Shown here piece after piece: positions 55,726-58,943 of a stretch of DNA of 58,943 nucleotides; the stretch's first letter is position 1, and every line of letters starts with the position of its first letter. Under the pieces are notes generated by a model. It made no database searches. It was not told the DNA's origin and was given only the letters and a program-made list of their open reading frames with translations. The translations under genes and the position numbers were made by a program. This DNA is from Lentisphaera araneosa HTCC2155 (GTDB taxonomy: Bacteria; Verrucomicrobiota; Lentisphaeria; Lentisphaerales; Lentisphaeraceae). The stretch covers positions 1-58,943 of the forward strand of contig NZ_ABCK01000031.1 of NCBI RefSeq assembly GCF_000170755.1. Reading direction: 5' to 3'.

Positions 55726-55753
55726 CAACTTTGACAAAATAATGTCAAAGTTG
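55726..55753. promoter_or_regulatory. 11-bp perfect inverted repeat upstream of cassette 1
   Basis: CAACTTTGACA (55726-55736) and TGTCAAAGTTG (55743-55753) with a 6-base centre, in the gap before the ATPase start at 55664. Both arms contain a TTGACA or TGTCAA core. It could be a regulator's operator for the cassette; no local regulator gene is seen. Confidence 0.55.
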
Positions 55754-55802
55754 TTTATTTATGCCATTCTTTATTCCTTTTAGAACCTGGTTAACTTTAC
55801 CC

Positions 55803-55927
55803 ATCAATCACCGCAAACTCACCGACGTCCACGGCCACGGCCACGTCATCCACGATATTATGGCTTAAGCCTATTCAATAAACGGCGTCCTGGGTACACC
55901 AAGCACCAGCTTGGCCTTGTCTCAAAA
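55803..55927 (+). repeat. Tail copy B: duplicated 3' end of DUF1501 and flank
   Basis: Nearly identical to 53801-53952 from the CGACGTCC stretch through the stop codon and on to CTCAAAA, with one base change in the flank. It lacks 33 in-frame bases present in copy A, lost between two CTCAC repeats, and has one extra NCCACG hexamer. There is no gene body before it. The rest of 55665-56020 holds the cassette 1 upstream dyad and a hairpin TTGCCGTA/TACGGCAA (55933-55955) just before cassette 2. Confidence 0.92.
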
Positions 55928-56020
55928 AACCCTTGCCGTAGTTTTTTTACGGCAAACCTTGATAAGCTCTATTTCACCTCTAAGTTCTTAGCAATTATGT
56001 AATAAGGCTAGGACTATCAA

Positions 56021-57157
56021 ATGCTACGAAAGTTTTCAGTAACTAACTTTAAAGGTTTTAAAGATAAATTTACACTTGACTTTACAGACTCTAAAAGCTT
56101 TGAATTTAATCAAGAATGTATAAAAGATGATACCATTTATAAAGCTCTTATATATGGCGTAAATGGATGCGGAAAATCGAATTTAGGTTGTGCTATCATG
56201 GATATCCAATTCCATTTAACTGATTGGAACCTTCATGAAAAACGAGACCTATATAAAAATTATATTAATGCACTATCTAATGAAAAATACGCTAAATTTT
56301 CATACGAATTTTATTTTGCTGGTGACACTCTCATATACGAATATTGGAAAGAGAATGCGGATGAAGTGATTGCGGAAAAAATCATTATTAATAATAAAGA
56401 GCTTATACACATAGATAAGAGAACTGATCAAAATGGTACAGTTCTACTAAAAGGTGCAGAGAGCCTAAAAACAGATATGGCAGGAAAATCGCTATCATTC
56501 GTGAAATTTATTCACAACAACTCTGTATTAGACGATGAAAATCAAGAAAATAAAACTTTTAATCGTTTCATAAATTTTGTCAACTATATGAGAATGATAA
56601 AAACTGTCGATACGCACAAAACAATGAGCTACAAAACATCTTTAGCTTCAAACTATATTCTCGAAGAAGCAGATGGGCTGCAAAAATTCGAAAGTTTTCT
56701 TAACTCATGTAATATAAAATGTTCATTAACAACCATTGATGTAGGTGAAGAAGATCCACATATAGCTTTTAATTTTGATTCAAAAGCTATTAGTTTTTTT
56801 GATGTCGCTTCTACAGGAACATTATCACTTGGCTATTTATATGTCTCATTGTTAATTCTAAAAAGACATATTAAAGAATATGGCGCTACATTCATTTATA
56901 TTGATGAATTTGATGCTTTCTATCATTACCTCTTAGCTAAAAAACTTATTGATTTATTAAAAAATGAAGATGGTGTTCAAGCTGTATTCACAACTCATAA
57001 TACCGACTTAATGAATAATGATTTAATGCGTCCCGATTGTTTATTTAACATGACTGAGAGTGAAATTAATCCTTTCCATAAATTAACTAAAAAAGATTTA
57101 CGAAAAGCTCATAACAATCAAAAGATGTTTAAAGCTGGCATGTTTAATGAGTTATAA
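56021..57157 (+). CDS. AAA_15-type ATPase (cassette 2, first gene)
   Basis: A 378-residue SMC-like ATPase. N-terminus LRKFSVTNFKGFKDKFTLDF, Walker A GVNGCGKS (46-53), signature area ASTGTLSLGYLYVSLLIL and Walker B IYIDEFDAFYH near 290, then an H-loop VFTTHNTDLM. It has the same domain order as the ATPase of cassette 1, but little similarity outside these motifs, so the two are different lineages. Codon use is markedly AT-rich compared with the degradative genes nearby, a sign of transfer. Its stop overlaps the start of the TOPRIM-like gene by 11 bases. Confidence 0.85.
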   Translation: MLRKFSVTNFKGFKDKFTLDFTDSKSFEFNQECIKDDTIYKALIYGVNGCGKSNLGCAIMDIQFHLTDWNLHEKRDLYKNYINALSNEKYAKFSYEFYFAGDTLIYEYWKENADEVIAEKIIINNKELIHIDKRTDQNGTVLLKGAESLKTDMAGKSLSFVKFIHNNSVLDDENQENKTFNRFINFVNYMRMIKTVDTHKTMSYKTSLASNYILEEADGLQKFESFLNSCNIKCSLTTIDVGEEDPHIAFNFDSKAISFFDVASTGTLSLGYLYVSLLILKRHIKEYGATFIYIDEFDAFYHYLLAKKLIDLLKNEDGVQAVFTTHNTDLMNNDLMRPDCLFNMTESEINPFHKLTKKDLRKAHNNQKMFKAGMFNEL

Positions 57158-57859
57158 AATATTATTTGTTTTTGAAGGTTTAAAACTGAACCAAAGATAA
57201 GTAATTGTTTACAAGAGCATTTCTTCACTGATGATAGCTCCAGTATTATTCACAATGTTTTCGGAAGTAACATCTATTCTCTTTACGATGTGATAAAACG
57301 AGATGAACATGCAGATGTTTTTGAGGTATTAAGAGAGCAAAACATACTAACTGATGACCTGAAAAATTTAGATCGTGATGATGTTGGTGAAATATATTTA
57401 TTTTTTGACCATGATGGCCATGACACACGAGCCGACATTCAAAAAATTTCAGAACTACTATCCACGTTTGATAACGAAACCGAAAATGGTCGTCTTTATT
57501 TAAATTACCCTATGGTAGAAGCCATTAAAGAAACTGATCTATTGAAAAATAAAACTTGGAAAATCACAAAGAATAAACAGTACAAAAGCTATGTGAGTGA
57601 ATTAGATCATTATAATGACTTGATGCGTCTATCGAAAGATGACTGGAACAAAGTGTGTGTAAGGCATCTAAAAAAAGCTAATTGGATCGTCAATAATGAT
57701 TACGCTCTTAGCACTAAAAACTCAATTGAACAAAACACCATATTTGAGGGGCAAGTGGCTAATTTCATTCAACCATCAAATTCTGTCTCAATTCTAAGTG
57801 CATTCCCTTTATTTGTTGATGACTACTTCCAGGAAAATGAATTAGAATATAGACAGTAA
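57147..57859 (+). CDS. TOPRIM-like protein, split by a -1 frameshift (cassette 2, second gene)
   Basis: ATG 57147 overlaps the ATPase stop and opens MSYKILFVFEGLK, the first TOPRIM strand with its Glu. The frame then ends at TAA 57198. A -1 shift at TTTAAAA (57179-57185, read as T TTA AAA) continues with TEPKISNCL and stays open to 57859. The joined protein of about 237 residues has the second TOPRIM acid pair in IYLFFDHDGHD and a Glu in YPMVEAIKE. Without the shift only a GTG at 57290 could start the rest and the catalytic Glu is lost. Choices are programmed frameshifting, a recent one-base deletion (A5 to A4) or a sequencing error. Confidence 0.7.
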
Positions 57860-57968
57860 GCTGCAAGTTCTTTAAGGCCCCCTACATTTAGAAGGATACT
57901 GCACTGGCTTATTCAGGCGATCTCAAAGAATTGCCGATTTCATTGACACACAATGGAACAAGACGATC

Positions 57969-58032
57969 GATCACCGCAAACTCACTTCCAATGCGTTGGA
58001 AGTGAGCTCCCCCCTGCCGACGGCCACGTCAT
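57969..58032 (+). repeat. Tail copy C: fragment of the DUF1501 3' end with palindrome insert
   Basis: GATCACCGCAAACTCACTT (57969-57987) matches copy A, then an 11-bp perfect palindrome CTCACTTCCAA (57981-57991) and TTGGAAGTGAG (57996-58006) plus GCTCCCCCCTG interrupts, and CGACGGCCACGTCAT (58018-58032) resumes the tail. The stop codon and flank of copies A and B are missing. No gene lies in 57860-58043. Confidence 0.75.
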
Positions 58033-58043
58033 AAAAAATATAT

Positions 58044-58943
58044 TTATTTAGTTGACTTCTCAATGGCTTCTTTGCCGTTGATTTGATCCCAGGTAAAGCT
58101 TTGCTTGCGAATCTGCCCATGGCCAGAGCGGTAAACTTCTAAAGTGACTTGGGGGGGATTCTGGGTCGTATCGAGTTCAAAAACACTAAACATTTTACCT
58201 TGAGTCTCTTTGAAAATCATATCCTTGTTAATTCGAGGTCTTGCATTGCCACTTCCTAGAGGGCCACTGGTAACTTCCAGAGTTTCTCCTCGATTATGAT
58301 AAGCTCCCGTAAAATGTCGATCACCAGAAATCAAAATCACCCCTGGAGTTGCCTTGAATAAGTCGAGGACTTTTTTCTGCTCAACCCGGAAGCCACTGAA
58401 ACCATCGGATGATCCGAACATTTGAAATTCACTACCACAAGCCACGACTTTTATTTTGGCTTGTGACTCTTCCAAAGTTCTCTTCAACCAAGCGAGCTGC
58501 TTATCCCCAAGTAATTTCTTCTTCGGATCATCAGCCTTCATGCTGCCATTTGGAGTTCTATGATAACGGCTGTCCAATAGAATGAACTGAACATCACCAT
58601 AGTGAAATGTTGTGTAAATCCCAGGGTTATCGCTCTCACCAAAACTAGGATTCGCCCAATGCTTTTTAAAGATTTCTAGTGATTTCTCTTTGCCGGGAGT
58701 CTGGCCGTCGGAATTGTTGGGGCCAAAATCGTGGTCATCCCAAATACCATAGGTCGATGTTCTCGCTGTGACAGACCTATAACTAGGGAGTGAGCGGTGA
58801 TTGATATAACGCTTTGTAATTACTTTTGGGTCAGTTGTATCGGCATAGTGATTGTCCCCTAACTGAAACAGCAAATCTAAGTCATCCATTTTGGCGATAT
58901 CTAACCAACTCACATCTTCATCAAATCCACTACGTCCAGAACA
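58044..58943 (-). CDS. PhoD-like metallophosphatase (5' end outside window)
   Basis: A second phosphatase of the PhoD/metallophosphatase group; 299 codons are visible. The frame stays open to the right edge (CSGRSGFDED precedes the GTG at 58913), so the true start lies beyond the window. Metal-ligand motifs are LQLGDNHYADT, GIWDDHDFGPN and ILISGDRHFTG. LLDSRYHRTPNGS lies between them. It is shorter and not closely similar to the 649-residue protein at 43489. It follows tail copy C in convergent orientation to cassette 2. Phosphate release from organic esters outside the cytoplasm is the likely role. Confidence 0.88.
   Translation of the reverse strand, partial: CSGRSGFDEDVSWLDIAKMDDLDLLFQLGDNHYADTTDPKVITKRYINHRSLPSYRSVTARTSTYGIWDDHDFGPNNSDGQTPGKEKSLEIFKKHWANPSFGESDNPGIYTTFHYGDVQFILLDSRYHRTPNGSMKADDPKKKLLGDKQLAWLKRTLEESQAKIKVVACGSEFQMFGSSDGFSGFRVEQKKVLDLFKATPGVILISGDRHFTGAYHNRGETLEVTSGPLGSGNARPRINKDMIFKETQGKMFSVFELDTTQNPPQVTLEVYRSGHGQIRKQSFTWDQINGKEAIEKSTK

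Noticed and set aside
57290-57859. Independent gene from GTG 57290
   Set aside because: It lacks the first TOPRIM strand with its Glu, has no ribosome site, and the open frame extends upstream to the slippery site, where it joins the overlapping start.

Overview
The window looks like chromosomal DNA from a marine PVC-superphylum bacterium, most likely a Lentisphaera-like member of the Lentisphaerota. This is inferred from gene content: a PSCyt1-DUF1549-DUF1553 protein paired with a DUF1501 protein, a formylglycine sulfatase, a DUF1080 protein, two pseudopilin-like proteins with FTLIE N-termini, an ECF sigma factor next to a Ser/Thr kinase, and an archaeal-type ValS. No 16S gene or other direct phylogenetic marker is present.

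Layout. 1-1283: the end of a riboflavin operon (ribB, partial ribH) and two identical tRNA-Glu genes behind one strong promoter. 1311-2483: a glycosyltransferase. 2771-10089: a four-gene, translationally coupled MacB/TolC-type efflux operon with two adaptor genes, one of them a tandem double adaptor. 10142-15261: Fe-type superoxide dismutase, a DUF4870 protein, a Nudix hydrolase, an ECF sigma/anti-sigma/acidic-His protein operon and a CPA2 antiporter fused to a PTS EIIA domain. 15529-20898: secreted S15 hydrolase, a small secreted protein and valS. 21067-24093: a higBA toxin-antitoxin operon and an AT-rich orphan gene split by an in-frame UGA. 24094-31131: hairpin repeats, DUF4126, a CpXC/DUF4203 pair, pyruvate phosphate dikinase and a zinc-ribbon pseudokinase. 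31287-45438: a carbohydrate and signalling region with a lipoprotein, ECF sigma plus LRR kinase, a beta-helix protein, a frameshifted sulfatase, a DUF1080/cytochrome c/PQQ-type dehydrogenase operon and a PhoD-like phosphatase. 45935-47589: a complete IS1380-family insertion sequence. 47662-53893: two pseudopilin paralogues and the PSCyt1/DUF1501 pair. 53800-58040: a defence-like hotspot. 58044-58943: a second PhoD-like phosphatase, cut by the window edge.

How the genes work together. The 31-54 kb part fits breakdown of sulfated polysaccharide: a sulfatase, a beta-helix protein, a DUF1080 keto-glycoside enzyme with its likely oxidoreductase and cytochrome, and phosphatases that release phosphate. 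Two ECF systems and two kinase-like proteins suggest dense signalling.

The most unusual part is 53.8-58.0 kb. The last codons and 3' flank of the DUF1501 gene occur again downstream: once almost intact and once as a fragment interrupted by a palindrome. Each interval between copies holds a two-gene cassette of an AAA_15-type ATPase and a small TOPRIM/RloB-like protein. The two cassettes lie on opposite strands and are not closely similar. The second cassette's TOPRIM gene reads in frame only through a -1 shift at a canonical U UUA AAA heptamer.
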